Assembly: GCA_035693105.1 (NCBI GenBank)
Contig: DASSHC010000370.1
Span: 1-12,237 of the forward strand
Direction of reading: 5' to 3'
Length of the DNA stretch: 12,237 nt
Origin: DASSHC01 sp035693105
GTDB taxonomy: Bacteria; Chloroflexota; Chloroflexia; Thermomicrobiales; Thermomicrobiaceae
Shown: in pieces, positions 1-7,396 of the stretch
Numbering within the stretch: position 1 is the first letter of the stretch
Layout: the number at the start of each line of letters is the position of its first letter
Position numbers and translations under genes: made by a program
The notes under the pieces: model-generated
The model's database searches: none
Told to the model about the DNA's origin: nothing
The model's input: only the letters and a program-made list of their open reading frames with translations

Positions 1-36
1 GGTCGGGAGCGCGCGGCGTGAGAGAGGAATGCTTGC

Positions 37-678
37 ATGCCCGGCAGCGACGATCTCGCCAGCGATGGGCCTCCGCGCGACCGCGTGGTCACGGGCGGCG
101 TGCCGATGCCCGCGCCGGCGATCAGCCCGGCCGGGCTTGGCTCCAGCCGGGGCAAAGCGTTCGGCTTGCAGATCACCCGCTACGTGACAAACAATATCGT
201 CAGCCGCGTTCCCCTGTCCGTGCTGCGGCACGCCTGGTATCGCGCCGTGGTGGGGATGACGATTGCCCGGGGCGCCTCGCTCCAGCGGGATCTCTATGTC
301 TACGTCGGCGCCCGGGGCCACTCAGGTCTTCGCGGCATCGCCATCGGGGCGCGCAGCGTCGTCGGGCGCGCGTGCTGCCTGGACGGGCGGGGTGGCCTCA
401 CCATCGGCGCGAACGTGGTGGTGTCGCCCGGCGTCTGGCTATTGACGGATGGTCACGACGCCGACGACCCGGATTTCCCGGAAGTGCTCGCGCCCGTCGA
501 GATTCAGGATGACGTCTGGCTGGGCAGCCGTGCGACGGTGCTGCCCGGCGTCACCATCGGCACCGGCGCGGCGGTGGCTCCCGGAGCCGTCGTCTCCAAG
601 GATGTGCCCCCCTACGCGATCGTCAGCGGCGTGCCGGCGCGGCCGGTCGGCACGCGGGCCCCCAGGCGGCCGGCGTAG
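37..678 (+). CDS. LbetaH-fold O-acyltransferase (WcaF-like family)
   Basis: Probable acetyl- or acyl-CoA-dependent O-acyltransferase that would decorate a sugar of the polysaccharide made by the downstream cluster, in the cytoplasm. The 213-residue product has imperfect hexapeptide repeats (I/V-G-x-G-A type) from about residue 100 to 190, the DGRGGLTIG block at 116-124, a WLLTDGHD motif at 134-141 whose His140 is the likely catalytic base by analogy with WcaF/maltose acetyltransferases, and the usual C-terminal VPPYAIVSGVPAR at 190-202. The start at 37 has a GAGAGG Shine-Dalgarno-like run just upstream; an ATG at 106 is a second possible start, since residues 1-40 are low-complexity and outside the fold. 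It is a close paralogue of the minus-strand gene at 7397-7948. The acceptor sugar cannot be read from sequence; a serine acetyltransferase-like role is less likely. Confidence 0.85.
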   Translation: MPGSDDLASDGPPRDRVVTGGVPMPAPAISPAGLGSSRGKAFGLQITRYVTNNIVSRVPLSVLRHAWYRAVVGMTIARGASLQRDLYVYVGARGHSGLRGIAIGARSVVGRACCLDGRGGLTIGANVVVSPGVWLLTDGHDADDPDFPEVLAPVEIQDDVWLGSRATVLPGVTIGTGAAVAPGAVVSKDVPPYAIVSGVPARPVGTRAPRRPA

Positions 679-1094
679 CCTCCCGCCACCGTTCCTCTAC
701 CTCCATGCCGGCCGTGGGCCGCCTTGCCCCATCGCCGCGCGCGGAAGCGCACCGGCCTGCTCGGGCCGGGCGGTCGTCCCCCTTCATGTGATGGTGTTCG
801 TATTCCCCAAAAAGAACCAGTAGGACGTGGCTCATTTCCTCCATGTACCGCTAGACCAGTCCGCCTATGCTCGGTATACGAATTGGCTAGGTGCTTGGGA
901 AACACGTCCTATTCCGAAACACCTGCGCTCCGCAGTCCGATCGTGACCGAGCGAGAGACCGCCGGGGCGACGGTGACGCGGCGGTGTGGCGCGCTATCTG
1001 GTGGCGCGTGTCGGGAGTAACGCTCGACGAGTCGTTCGCGTCCGGCTGTTCGTGTGGAGATCGGTTGCCGAGTAGGAAGGGCAGGGTGGGTAGC
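679..1094. other. 416-bp intergenic region, no convincing gene
   Basis: This gap separates the first acyltransferase from the dehydrogenase. Open frames run through it on both strands, but their translations are low-complexity Arg/Pro/Gly-rich and have no family signature. It is less GC-rich than its surroundings at about 790-915. That patch holds a weak promoter-like element and a 9-bp inverted repeat (TAGGACGTG at 821-829, CACGTCCTA at 903-911). I see no tRNA, no recognisable riboswitch and no hairpin followed by a T-run. It most likely carries the promoter and leader of the downstream operon. Confidence 0.6.
852..880 (+). promoter_or_regulatory. Candidate sigma70-type promoter for the sugar cassette
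   Basis: TAGACC (852-857) and TATACG (875-880) are spaced 17 nt apart, each matching four of six positions of the -35 and -10 consensus. They lie in the least GC-rich part of the gap, about 215 nt upstream of the dehydrogenase start. The match is modest and promoters of this phylum are poorly defined, so this is a suggestion only. Confidence 0.25.
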
Positions 1095-2192
1095 ATGACG
1101 AGCAGGCTACCGGGCCTCGCGGTCATCGGCTGCGGCTATTGGGGTTCGAAACACACACGGGTCATCTGGGAGATGCCCCAGGCGCGGCTGGCGATGGCGG
1201 TCGATCAGTCCCAGGAGCGCCGCGACTACCTGCGGGAGAAATACGGCAGCGTGGAAGTGACCGGCGATGCCGAAGCCGCCTTCAACAGCGATGACGTCAA
1301 CGGCGTGGTGATCGCCACGCCGGTCTCGACCCACTTCGAGTTGGCACGCCAGGCGCTGCTGGCCGGCAAGCACGTGCTGGTCGAAAAGCCGATGGTCACG
1401 AGGTCCAGCGAGGCCGAGGAGCTGATCGCGCTGGCCGAGGCTCGCCAGTTGGTGCTGATGGTCGGTCACACCTACGAATATCACCCCGCGGTGACGTACC
1501 TGCGCAATCTGATCCGGAGCGGCAGCCTCGGCCAGATTCACTACATCAACAGCTCGCGGCTCAATCTGGGGTTGTTCCAGCCGGATACCAACGTCCTCTG
1601 GGACCTCGCGCCGCACGACCTGTCGATCATCTTCTCCTTGCTGGGGCAGGCACCGGTCAGCGTGAGCGCCACCGGTCAATGCCACATCCTGCCGCAGGTC
1701 GAGGACGTGGCTTACGCCCTCGTTCGCCTGGCGAACGGCGTGACGGCTCATGTGCACGTGAGCTGGCTCGATCCGGTCAAGGTGCGCCAGGTCACCGTCG
1801 TCGGCAGCACCGGGATGGCTGTCTTCAACGACGTCGCGGCCGAGCAGCAGGTGCAAATCTACGACAAGCGCTTCACCATCGCTCCTGCGGGCGACGGGTA
1901 CGCCGATTTCCGCTCCGGCTACCACTACGGGGACGTGGTGCTGCCGCGCATCCCGAGCGGCGAACCGCTCACACTCGAGTGCGAGGATTTCGCCCGCTCG
2001 ATCGTCAACGGCACCCGCCCGGTCGCCGATGGGTACTCGGGCCTGCGCGTGGTGCAGGCGCTCGAGGCGGCCACGCGCTCGCTCCACGCGGACGGGCGGG
2101 CCGAGCCGATTGCCCTGCCGGAGCCGGTTGTGCTCGCGGCGCAGGGGCAATTGGGCCTGGTGGAGAACGGCCACTATGCAGCTGACAAATAA
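1095..2192 (+). CDS. Gfo/Idh/MocA family NAD(P)-dependent sugar dehydrogenase
   Basis: Cytosolic oxidoreductase expected to oxidise a nucleotide-sugar hydroxyl to a keto group, supplying substrate to the aminotransferase downstream. The 365-residue product is normal family length. The N-terminal Rossmann fold shows GCGYWG at 12-17 and ATPVSTH at 74-80; the family Glu-Lys-Pro is at 97-99 and the substrate-domain WDLAPHD motif at 169-175 carries the likely catalytic His174. The combination with a DegT aminotransferase and a WbpD-like acetyltransferase suggests a WbpB/WlbA-like 3-dehydrogenase, but the exact sugar is inferred from context only. The start was set where similarity begins. An in-frame GTG at 1086 has a better-spaced AGGAAGG (1074-1080) and would add three residues. 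The 3' end overlaps the next gene by 17 nt, so the two are probably translationally coupled. Confidence 0.9.
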   Translation: MTSRLPGLAVIGCGYWGSKHTRVIWEMPQARLAMAVDQSQERRDYLREKYGSVEVTGDAEAAFNSDDVNGVVIATPVSTHFELARQALLAGKHVLVEKPMVTRSSEAEELIALAEARQLVLMVGHTYEYHPAVTYLRNLIRSGSLGQIHYINSSRLNLGLFQPDTNVLWDLAPHDLSIIFSLLGQAPVSVSATGQCHILPQVEDVAYALVRLANGVTAHVHVSWLDPVKVRQVTVVGSTGMAVFNDVAAEQQVQIYDKRFTIAPAGDGYADFRSGYHYGDVVLPRIPSGEPLTLECEDFARSIVNGTRPVADGYSGLRVVQALEAATRSLHADGRAEPIALPEPVVLAAQGQLGLVENGHYAADK

Positions 2193-2844
2193 CGACGCAT
2201 CGCCGGTTCCGTTGCCTCGCTGGCCACTCCTGGCGAAGCGCGGCCTGGATGTGCTCGTCAGTCTGATCGGCCTGGCGCTCCTATCCCCGCTCTTCGCCGC
2301 GATCGCCGTGCTGATTCGGCTCGATAGTCCGGGCGCGGCCCTGTTCCGGCAACTCCGGGTCGGCAAGGATGGGAGGCTCTTTACCTGTTTCAAGTTTCGC
2401 AGCATGTACCAGGACGCAGACGATCGGATTCACCGGGAGGCGATCCGTCGCCTGGCGGCGGGTCAGTCGCTGAACGCGCAGGGGAAGATCCGCGGCAAGC
2501 TGATCGCTGATCCGCGGGTCACCCGGGTCGGGCGCGTGCTCCGGCGCACCAGTCTGGACGAGCTGCCACAGCTGATCAATGTCCTGCGCGGAGAGATGAG
2601 CCTCGTCGGGCCGCGCCCGGCCATCCCCTACGAGCTGGAGCACTATCAGAGCTGGCAGCACCAGCGCTACCTGGTCAAGCCGGGATTGACCGGCCCGTGG
2701 CAGGTGTATGGACGAGGACGGACCGGGCTGCTCGAGATGCTCGAGATGGACGTGGCCTACGCCACCAACTGGTCGCTGTTGTACGACCTCAAGCTGATCG
2801 TGTTGACGATTCCGGCAGTACTGACTGGTGGCGGTGCGTATTAG
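2176..2844 (+). CDS. Polyprenyl-phosphate sugar-1-phosphate transferase (small monotopic phosphoglycosyltransferase)
   Basis: Bacterial sugar transferase family (PF02397). It transfers a sugar-1-phosphate from a UDP-sugar to undecaprenyl phosphate at the inner face of the membrane, the priming step of glycan assembly. The 222 residues form only the catalytic core, as in PglC, without the multi-spanning N-terminal part of WcaJ/WbaP. Visible are KRGLDVLVS at 21-29, a hydrophobic re-entrant helix at about 25-47 with the Ser37-Pro38 kink typical of monotopic members, FKFRSM at 72-77, the Asp128-Glu129 dyad in TSLDELPQLINVLRGE, SLVGPRP at 142-148 and KPGLTGPWQV at 168-177. The ATG at 2176 lies inside the end of the preceding gene, with GGAG about 10 nt upstream; a longer in-frame extension to 2029 is only an out-of-frame reading of the dehydrogenase. 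The donor sugar is unknown, but could be the product of the surrounding cassette. Confidence 0.93.
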   Translation: MQLTNNDASPVPLPRWPLLAKRGLDVLVSLIGLALLSPLFAAIAVLIRLDSPGAALFRQLRVGKDGRLFTCFKFRSMYQDADDRIHREAIRRLAAGQSLNAQGKIRGKLIADPRVTRVGRVLRRTSLDELPQLINVLRGEMSLVGPRPAIPYELEHYQSWQHQRYLVKPGLTGPWQVYGRGRTGLLEMLEMDVAYATNWSLLYDLKLIVLTIPAVLTGGGAY

Positions 2845-2880
2845 GCCCGCCCAGCAGCGATAGAGGGAGAGAGAACAGAC

Positions 2881-3999
2881 ATGCGCGTCCCGTTTGTCGA
2901 TCTCAAAGCTCAGTATGCGTCGATCAAGGACGAAATCGACACGGCGATGGGATCGGTGGTCGAGACATGTCGTTTCGTCGGCGGCTCGCCGGTCGAGGAA
3001 TTCGAAGGAGCCTTCGCGCGCTTCTGTGACGTGCGCTACGCGGTCGGCGTCGGGAACGGCACCGATGCGCTGGAGCTGGCCCTGCGAGCGCTCGGAATCG
3101 GCCCTGGTGATGAGGTCATCACCGTCGCCAATACCTTCATCGCGACCGCCGCCGCCATCTACGCGGTCGGCGCCAAGCCGGTGCTGGTGGATATCGAACC
3201 CAGCACCTACATGATCGACCCGGCGCAGATCGAGGCCGCCATCACGCCGAAGACCCGCGCCGTCATTCCGGTGCACCTGTACGGCCAGCCGGCGGATATG
3301 GACCCCATCCTCGCCATCTGCCGCCCTCGGGGCATAGCGGTCGTCGAGGACGCGGCCCAGGCGCACGGCGCCGAGTACAAGGGCCGCCGGATCGGCAGCA
3401 TCGGTGACGTGGCCTGCTTCAGCTTCTATCCGGGGAAAAATCTCGGCGCCTACGGTGACGGCGGCGCCATCACGACCAACGATGCCGCGATCTACGAGCG
3501 CGTCGCCAAGCTGTGCGACCACGGCCGGATCTCCAAGTACGAGCACGCGCTCGTCGGCCGCAACAGCCGGCTCGATACCCTCCAGGCCGCGGTGCTCACC
3601 GTCAAGCTGCGGCACCTCGATGGCTGGAACGCGCGCCGCCGGCAGGTCGCCAACTGGTATCAGTCGGCGCTGCTGGCCAGCGACGTCGGCACGCCGATCG
3701 TGCGCTCCAACTCCACCCATGTCTATCACCTCTTCGTCGTCACCTGCGCCTCGCGCGACGCGCGCGACGGGCTGCAGGCGGGTCTGACGCGGGCGGGTGT
3801 GGAGACTGGTATCCACTATCCGCTGCCCTTGCACCTCCAGCCCGCGGTCGCCGATCTGGGCTACCGCCCGGGAGACATGCCCTTCACCGAGGAGGTCGCC
3901 AGTCGCATCCTCTCGCTGCCAATGTTCGCGGAGATGACGCTGGAGCAGGTGAACTACGTCGCCGACGCCATTCAGGCGGCGCGCTCGCTGGTCGCCTGA
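2881..3999 (+). CDS. DegT/DnrJ/EryC1/StrS family PLP-dependent sugar aminotransferase
   Basis: Converts a keto nucleotide-sugar to the amino sugar using glutamate and pyridoxal phosphate in the cytosol. The 372-residue product shows every family landmark: VPFVDLKAQY near the N-terminus, the phosphate-binding GNGTDALELAL at 58-68, VANTFIATA at 82-90, VVEDAAQAHGA at 154-164 in which Asp157 would contact the pyridine nitrogen, and FYPGKNLGAYGDGGA at 182-196 with Lys186 as the Schiff-base lysine. A GAGGGAGA ribosome-binding site precedes the ATG by about 10 nt, and only 36 nt separate it from the sugar transferase, so it belongs to the same operon. Neighbouring Gfo/Idh and WbpD-like genes point to a WbpE-type 3-aminotransferase; FdtB/QdtB-type (dTDP-3-keto-6-deoxyhexose) or PglE-type enzymes are alternatives that motifs alone cannot exclude. 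Confidence 0.93.
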   Translation: MRVPFVDLKAQYASIKDEIDTAMGSVVETCRFVGGSPVEEFEGAFARFCDVRYAVGVGNGTDALELALRALGIGPGDEVITVANTFIATAAAIYAVGAKPVLVDIEPSTYMIDPAQIEAAITPKTRAVIPVHLYGQPADMDPILAICRPRGIAVVEDAAQAHGAEYKGRRIGSIGDVACFSFYPGKNLGAYGDGGAITTNDAAIYERVAKLCDHGRISKYEHALVGRNSRLDTLQAAVLTVKLRHLDGWNARRRQVANWYQSALLASDVGTPIVRSNSTHVYHLFVVTCASRDARDGLQAGLTRAGVETGIHYPLPLHLQPAVADLGYRPGDMPFTEEVASRILSLPMFAEMTLEQVNYVADAIQAARSLVA

Positions 4000-4218
4000 C
4001 TCCGCGCTCCGCGCTCGGCACGCCGACGCGCCCGGGGCCCGATACCGCCGCGACCGTCCCTCAGACCAAGAGCGGACGACGGCAGATCGGGCCAACCAGA
4101 GCCGCCCGAGCGGGACTGGTGGGAGGCCGAGCGCTTCGTGGTTCAAAGACACCCTGTCGGAGGGCGAGATCGACCGCGACCGTGGATCGATCGCGCGGTG
4201 GTGTTGAGGATTGACGCT

Positions 4219-5439
4219 ATGCGCAGAATCTGCATTATTCGCCAAGGATTCTATCCCTGGGATCCGCGATTACAGCGGGAGGTCCGCGCGCTCCTCGTGG
4301 CCGGGCACCGGGTGGATGTCCTTTGCCTGCGGGGCGAGGGTGAGCGCCGGCTGGAGCGCGACGGCGGCCTGACCGTGTTCCGGCTGCCGCCAGCGCATCG
4401 GCGCGGCAGCGTGATCCGCTACCTGTACGAATACGCCGCCTTCTTCGTCACCGTCTTCCTGCTGGTGAGCGTGCTGCAGGTCGTGCGCCGGTATCGGGTG
4501 GTTCAGGTGTGCACCATCCCCGACGCGCTGGTCTTCGCTAGCCTCGTACCGCGCCTGCTGGGCGCGAAGATCGTGCTTGATCTGTACGAAGCGATGCCGG
4601 AGTTCCTAGCCTCGCGCTTTAAGACCGGGCTGGAGCATCCCGCGGTCCGCCTACTCGGCCGGCTTGAGCGGCGGTCTATCGCCTTTGCCGCTCTCGCGGT
4701 GACCTGCACCGAGCAGATGCGGCAGGCCTTCATCGGCCGGGGCGCGCCGCCGGACAAGATCGCCGTGGTTATGAACGCGGCCAACGAGGCTGTCTTCGCG
4801 GCGGAGCGTGTCGGGACGGCCACGCGGGACGCCGACGACGGGGAGTTCGTGCTGATCTCGCACGGAACCCTCGAGGAGCGCTACGGGCTGGATACCATCA
4901 TTCGCGCGGTCGCCCTGCTCCGGCACGACCTGCCCGATCTGCGGCTGCGCGTCTACGGCAACGGCGCGTACCGGAGCGAGCTGCTGCGGCTAACCGCCGA
5001 CTTGCAGCTCGAGCGCCAGGTGTGGTTCAGCGATGGGTTCGTGCCGATCGCCGAGCTGGTCGAGGCGATCGCGTCGGCCGACGCCGGCGTGGTGGCGATC
5101 AAGCGGGATCCGTTCCGTGACCTGTCGCACTGCAACAAGATGTTCGATTTCATCGCGATGCGCAAACCGGCGATCGTGTCGCGGACGGTGTCGGTGGAGG
5201 CCTATTTCGACGACGACTGCTTCGAGCTGTTCGCCTCGGATGACGCGCCGGAGCTCGCGCGGGCCATCCGCCGGCTGCACGATGACCCGGCGCGCCGGCA
5301 GGCGTTAGTCGAGCACGTCTCGCGCGTGAGTGAGCCGTATCGCTGGGTCCACCAGGAGCGCAGCTATCGCTCGCTGATCGAGGGCTTGTTGCGGGGACCG
5401 ACCCAGCTCGAGGCGGGCACGGAGCGGCGCGCCGCCTAG
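4219..5439 (+). CDS. Glycosyltransferase family 4-like protein (GT-B fold)
   Basis: Likely retaining glycosyltransferase adding a sugar to the lipid-linked glycan at the cytoplasmic membrane face. The 406-residue product begins RRICIIRQGFYPWDPRLQRE, as expected for a GT-B N-terminal domain. A hydrophobic stretch at about 69-89 may dock to the membrane, and ALAVTCTEQMR at 158-168 and VVMNAANEAVF at 183-193 close the first domain. The second domain opens with ISHGTLEERYGLD (213-225), has LRVYGNG at 243-249, and ends with NKMFDFIAMRKPAIVS (306-321), the donor-site region of GT4 enzymes. The usual EX7E pair is not obvious; Asp310 stands where many GT4 enzymes have Glu. The start was chosen at ATG 4219 with GAGG about 10 nt upstream, not the ATG at 4138, whose added residues resemble nothing in the family. 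It follows a 219-nt gap, so it may have its own promoter. Confidence 0.85.
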   Translation: MRRICIIRQGFYPWDPRLQREVRALLVAGHRVDVLCLRGEGERRLERDGGLTVFRLPPAHRRGSVIRYLYEYAAFFVTVFLLVSVLQVVRRYRVVQVCTIPDALVFASLVPRLLGAKIVLDLYEAMPEFLASRFKTGLEHPAVRLLGRLERRSIAFAALAVTCTEQMRQAFIGRGAPPDKIAVVMNAANEAVFAAERVGTATRDADDGEFVLISHGTLEERYGLDTIIRAVALLRHDLPDLRLRVYGNGAYRSELLRLTADLQLERQVWFSDGFVPIAELVEAIASADAGVVAIKRDPFRDLSHCNKMFDFIAMRKPAIVSRTVSVEAYFDDDCFELFASDDAPELARAIRRLHDDPARRQALVEHVSRVSEPYRWVHQERSYRSLIEGLLRGPTQLEAGTERRAA

Positions 5440-5447
5440 CGCGCCGC
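5424..5447. other. GC-only hairpin straddling a stop codon
   Basis: GCGGCGCGC (5424-5432) and GCGCGCCGC (5439-5447) form a perfect 9-bp stem around a 6-nt loop, and the TAG stop of the glycosyltransferase (5437-5439) sits across the loop and 3' arm. No T-run follows, so it is not a standard intrinsic terminator. It could slow ribosomes or protect a 3' end, or be a chance product of the GC-rich Arg/Ala coding tail. Confidence 0.35.
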
Positions 5448-5501
5448 CTCGCGTGCCGGCAGCGGCGGGCCCATCAGTTTCGCCGTCAGGAGAGGAAAGT
5501 C

Positions 5502-6161
5502 GTGTACATTCACCCCAGCGCGGATGTCGCCGACTCGGTCGTGATCGGTCAGGGCTCGAAGATCTGGCACGATGTCCAGCTTCGCCCCCGAGTCCGCATC
5601 GGTGAGAACTGTATTCTCGGCAAAGGTGTCTATATTGATGAAGACGTGATCGTTGGGAACAACGTTAAGATTCAGAATCGTGGCTCGATCTATAAGTACT
5701 GCACGCTGGAGGACGGCGTCTTCGTGGGGCCGCACGTCTGCTTCACGAATGACTTCTATCCCCGGGCAATCAACCCGGATGGAACGCTGAAAAGCGCCGA
5801 TGACTGGCACGCCGGCCGCACGCTGGTGCGCTACGGCGCGTCGATCGGGGCTGGGGCCATCATCCTGCCCGGCCGCACGATCGGGCGCTTCGCTTTGATC
5901 GGCGCTGGCGCGGTGGTGACGCGCGACGTGACCGATCACGGCGTGGTGCTGGGGAATCCCGCGCGCCTGATCGGGTTCGCCTGCCGCTGCGGCAGGCGGC
6001 TGCAACCGGCCGGCACGGACCTGGTCTGCCCCGACTGCCACGACGTCTACTCCTTCTCGGGGGACGTCGTCGTCCGAGTCGGCGAGGAGAGCGGGCCGGC
6101 GTGGGGCGTAGGTCCGATCGTCGCGGAGGCCCCGGCGCGTGTGGAGATGAGGGAGTCCTGA
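5502..6161 (+). CDS. WbpD/WlbB-like LbetaH N-acetyltransferase with zinc-ribbon-like tail
   Basis: Predicted acetyl-CoA-dependent N-acetyltransferase acting on the amino group installed by the aminotransferase, giving an acetamido nucleotide-sugar. The 219-residue product opens with YIHPSADVADSVVIGQGSKI, a hexapeptide-repeat start typical of UDP-2-acetamido-3-amino-glucuronate acetyltransferases. It continues through NRGSIYKYCTLEDGVFVGPH (59-78) and the conserved FTNDFYPRA (81-89, Asn84 in the catalytic region), to GASIGAGAIILPG (112-124) and VLGNPARLIG (149-158). After the helix come Cys161, Cys163, Cys176 and Cys179 (CxC, then CxxC), which could bind zinc. The start is GTG at 5502, set by AGGAGAGGAA at 5488-5497 and by the family N-terminus. 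It is separated from its presumed partner genes by the GT4 gene but lies in the same transcription direction. A PglD-like 4-acetyltransferase is less likely because the N-terminal Rossmann-like part is absent. Confidence 0.88.
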   Translation: MYIHPSADVADSVVIGQGSKIWHDVQLRPRVRIGENCILGKGVYIDEDVIVGNNVKIQNRGSIYKYCTLEDGVFVGPHVCFTNDFYPRAINPDGTLKSADDWHAGRTLVRYGASIGAGAIILPGRTIGRFALIGAGAVVTRDVTDHGVVLGNPARLIGFACRCGRRLQPAGTDLVCPDCHDVYSFSGDVVVRVGEESGPAWGVGPIVAEAPARVEMRES

Positions 6162-6162
6162 G

Positions 6163-7374
6163 GTGGAGTGGTTCATGCTGCCGGCCCGCGTCGCGGTGCT
6201 CGCCGTGAGCGGGCTGAGCGCGCTCGCGACCGGCTACCTGCTCTCCTTGCTGCTGGCGGCGAGGCTGGAGGCCCGCCGATCCCCGGACGGCGACGACCAG
6301 GCGAAGGAACCGCGCTTTACCGTGCTGATCCCGGCGCATGACGAAGCAGCCGGCATCGGCCGCACGCTGGCCAACCTGCGGCAGCTCGACTACCCGGCGG
6401 ACCGCTACCGCGTGGTCGTGATCGCCGACAACTGCACCGATGAGACCGCGGTGATCGCCGAGCGCTCAGGCGTGCAGGTGCTGGTCCGGCACGATCCGCT
6501 GCGGCGAGGCAAGGGCTACGCGCTGGCCTGGGCGCTGGAGCGGCTCGGCGCGGACGAGGAGTCTTCGCCAGACGCGTTCGTCTTCCTCGACGCCGACTGC
6601 GATGCCTCACCGAACCTGCTGCGCGCGGTCGCGCGGCGGATGGCGGCCGGCTTTGGCGCCCTCCAGACCGACAACGTCGTCGCCAACCCCGGCGACTCGT
6701 GGGTGGCGGCGTTGCGCTTCGCCGCCTTTTCCCTGATCAACACGGTCCAGCCACTGGGGAAGAGCCGGCTGGGGCTCTCGTGCGGCCTCAAGGGAACCGG
6801 CATGGCCTTGTCCGCCGATCTCCTGCGCCGCTACCCCTGGGATTCGTTCCGGCTGGCCGAAGACGGCGAGTATCACTGCCGGCTGCTCGAGGCCGGCGAG
6901 CGCGTCGGCTTCGTGCGGGAGGCGGCAGTCAGCTCGGCGATGCCGGTGACGCTCGGGCAGTCGCGGAGCCAGCAACTGCGCTGGGAGGGCGGCCGCTGGC
7001 AGTTGATTCGAACCTGGACACCCCGGCTGCTGCGTCAGGGCCTGCGGCGGCGCGATCCCGGTCAGATCCACGGGGCGCTCGAGCCGTTGATCCCGCCCCA
7101 GTCGCTCCTGCTGGCGGCGAACGTCGTGGCCGGCGTGCTCGCGCTGGCCCTGTCGTCGCCGGCCGCGCTGGCGCTGGCGCTCTTCAATCTCCTCGGTCAG
7201 GCCATCTGGGTCGTCGGCGGCATGGCGATCTGCGGCGCGCCGCGAGGGGTGTACCGGGCGCTTGCCGCCGCGCCGCTGCTGATGGTCTGGAAGCTTGGCC
7301 TCTACGGGGGGGTGCTGACCGGTCGCGTGCCGGCGAACTGGACGAGAACGCCGCGCCGCATCGGCGATCGCTAG
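6163..7374 (+). CDS. Membrane-anchored family 2 glycosyltransferase
   Basis: GT-A fold glycosyltransferase of the cellulose synthase/hyaluronan synthase-like type, likely working at the cytoplasmic membrane on the same glycan. The 403-residue product has an N-terminal membrane helix (about 8-32). The catalytic domain follows: FTVLIPAHDEA (52-62), VVVIADNCTDET (84-95), the DxD-type FLDADCD (141-147), AEDGEYH (232-238) with the conserved Glu-Asp, and the QxxRW motif as QQLRW (270-274). Two or three hydrophobic helices follow (about 314-357 and 366-384). QxxRW is typical of processive enzymes, but the small membrane part makes a single-sugar transfer equally possible. The GTG start at 6163 lies one base after the preceding stop, with GAGGGAG upstream; ATG at 6175 is an alternative with GAGGTGGAG upstream. 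The tight spacing implies co-expression with the acetyltransferase. Confidence 0.88.
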   Translation: MEWFMLPARVAVLAVSGLSALATGYLLSLLLAARLEARRSPDGDDQAKEPRFTVLIPAHDEAAGIGRTLANLRQLDYPADRYRVVVIADNCTDETAVIAERSGVQVLVRHDPLRRGKGYALAWALERLGADEESSPDAFVFLDADCDASPNLLRAVARRMAAGFGALQTDNVVANPGDSWVAALRFAAFSLINTVQPLGKSRLGLSCGLKGTGMALSADLLRRYPWDSFRLAEDGEYHCRLLEAGERVGFVREAAVSSAMPVTLGQSRSQQLRWEGGRWQLIRTWTPRLLRQGLRRRDPGQIHGALEPLIPPQSLLLAANVVAGVLALALSSPAALALALFNLLGQAIWVVGGMAICGAPRGVYRALAAAPLLMVWKLGLYGGVLTGRVPANWTRTPRRIGDR

Positions 7375-7396
7375 CGCCCCGGCGCCCGCCATGAGG

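Noticed and set aside
821..911. 9-bp inverted repeat TAGGACGTG/CACGTCCTA as a mobile-element end or large hairpin.
   Set aside because: A 9-bp pair 73 nt apart is not rare by chance in a region this size. It cannot be extended, there is no transposase, and I see no target-site duplication.
1107..2405. 432-codon minus-strand open frame.
   Set aside because: Antisense shadow of the dehydrogenase; Arg- and His-rich with no motif.
3513..4214. Plus-strand open frame filling the gap before the GT4 gene.
   Set aside because: Most of it is an alternative frame of the aminotransferase, and the part in the 4000-4218 gap is Arg/Gly-rich with no family signature or ribosome-binding site.
2281..4245. 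654-codon minus-strand open frame.
   Set aside because: It lies opposite the sugar transferase and the aminotransferase, both with complete family motifs. Its own translation has none.
7375..7396. Bidirectional intrinsic terminator between the convergent genes.
   Set aside because: Only 22 nt separate the stops, and I see no stable stem with a T-run on either strand.
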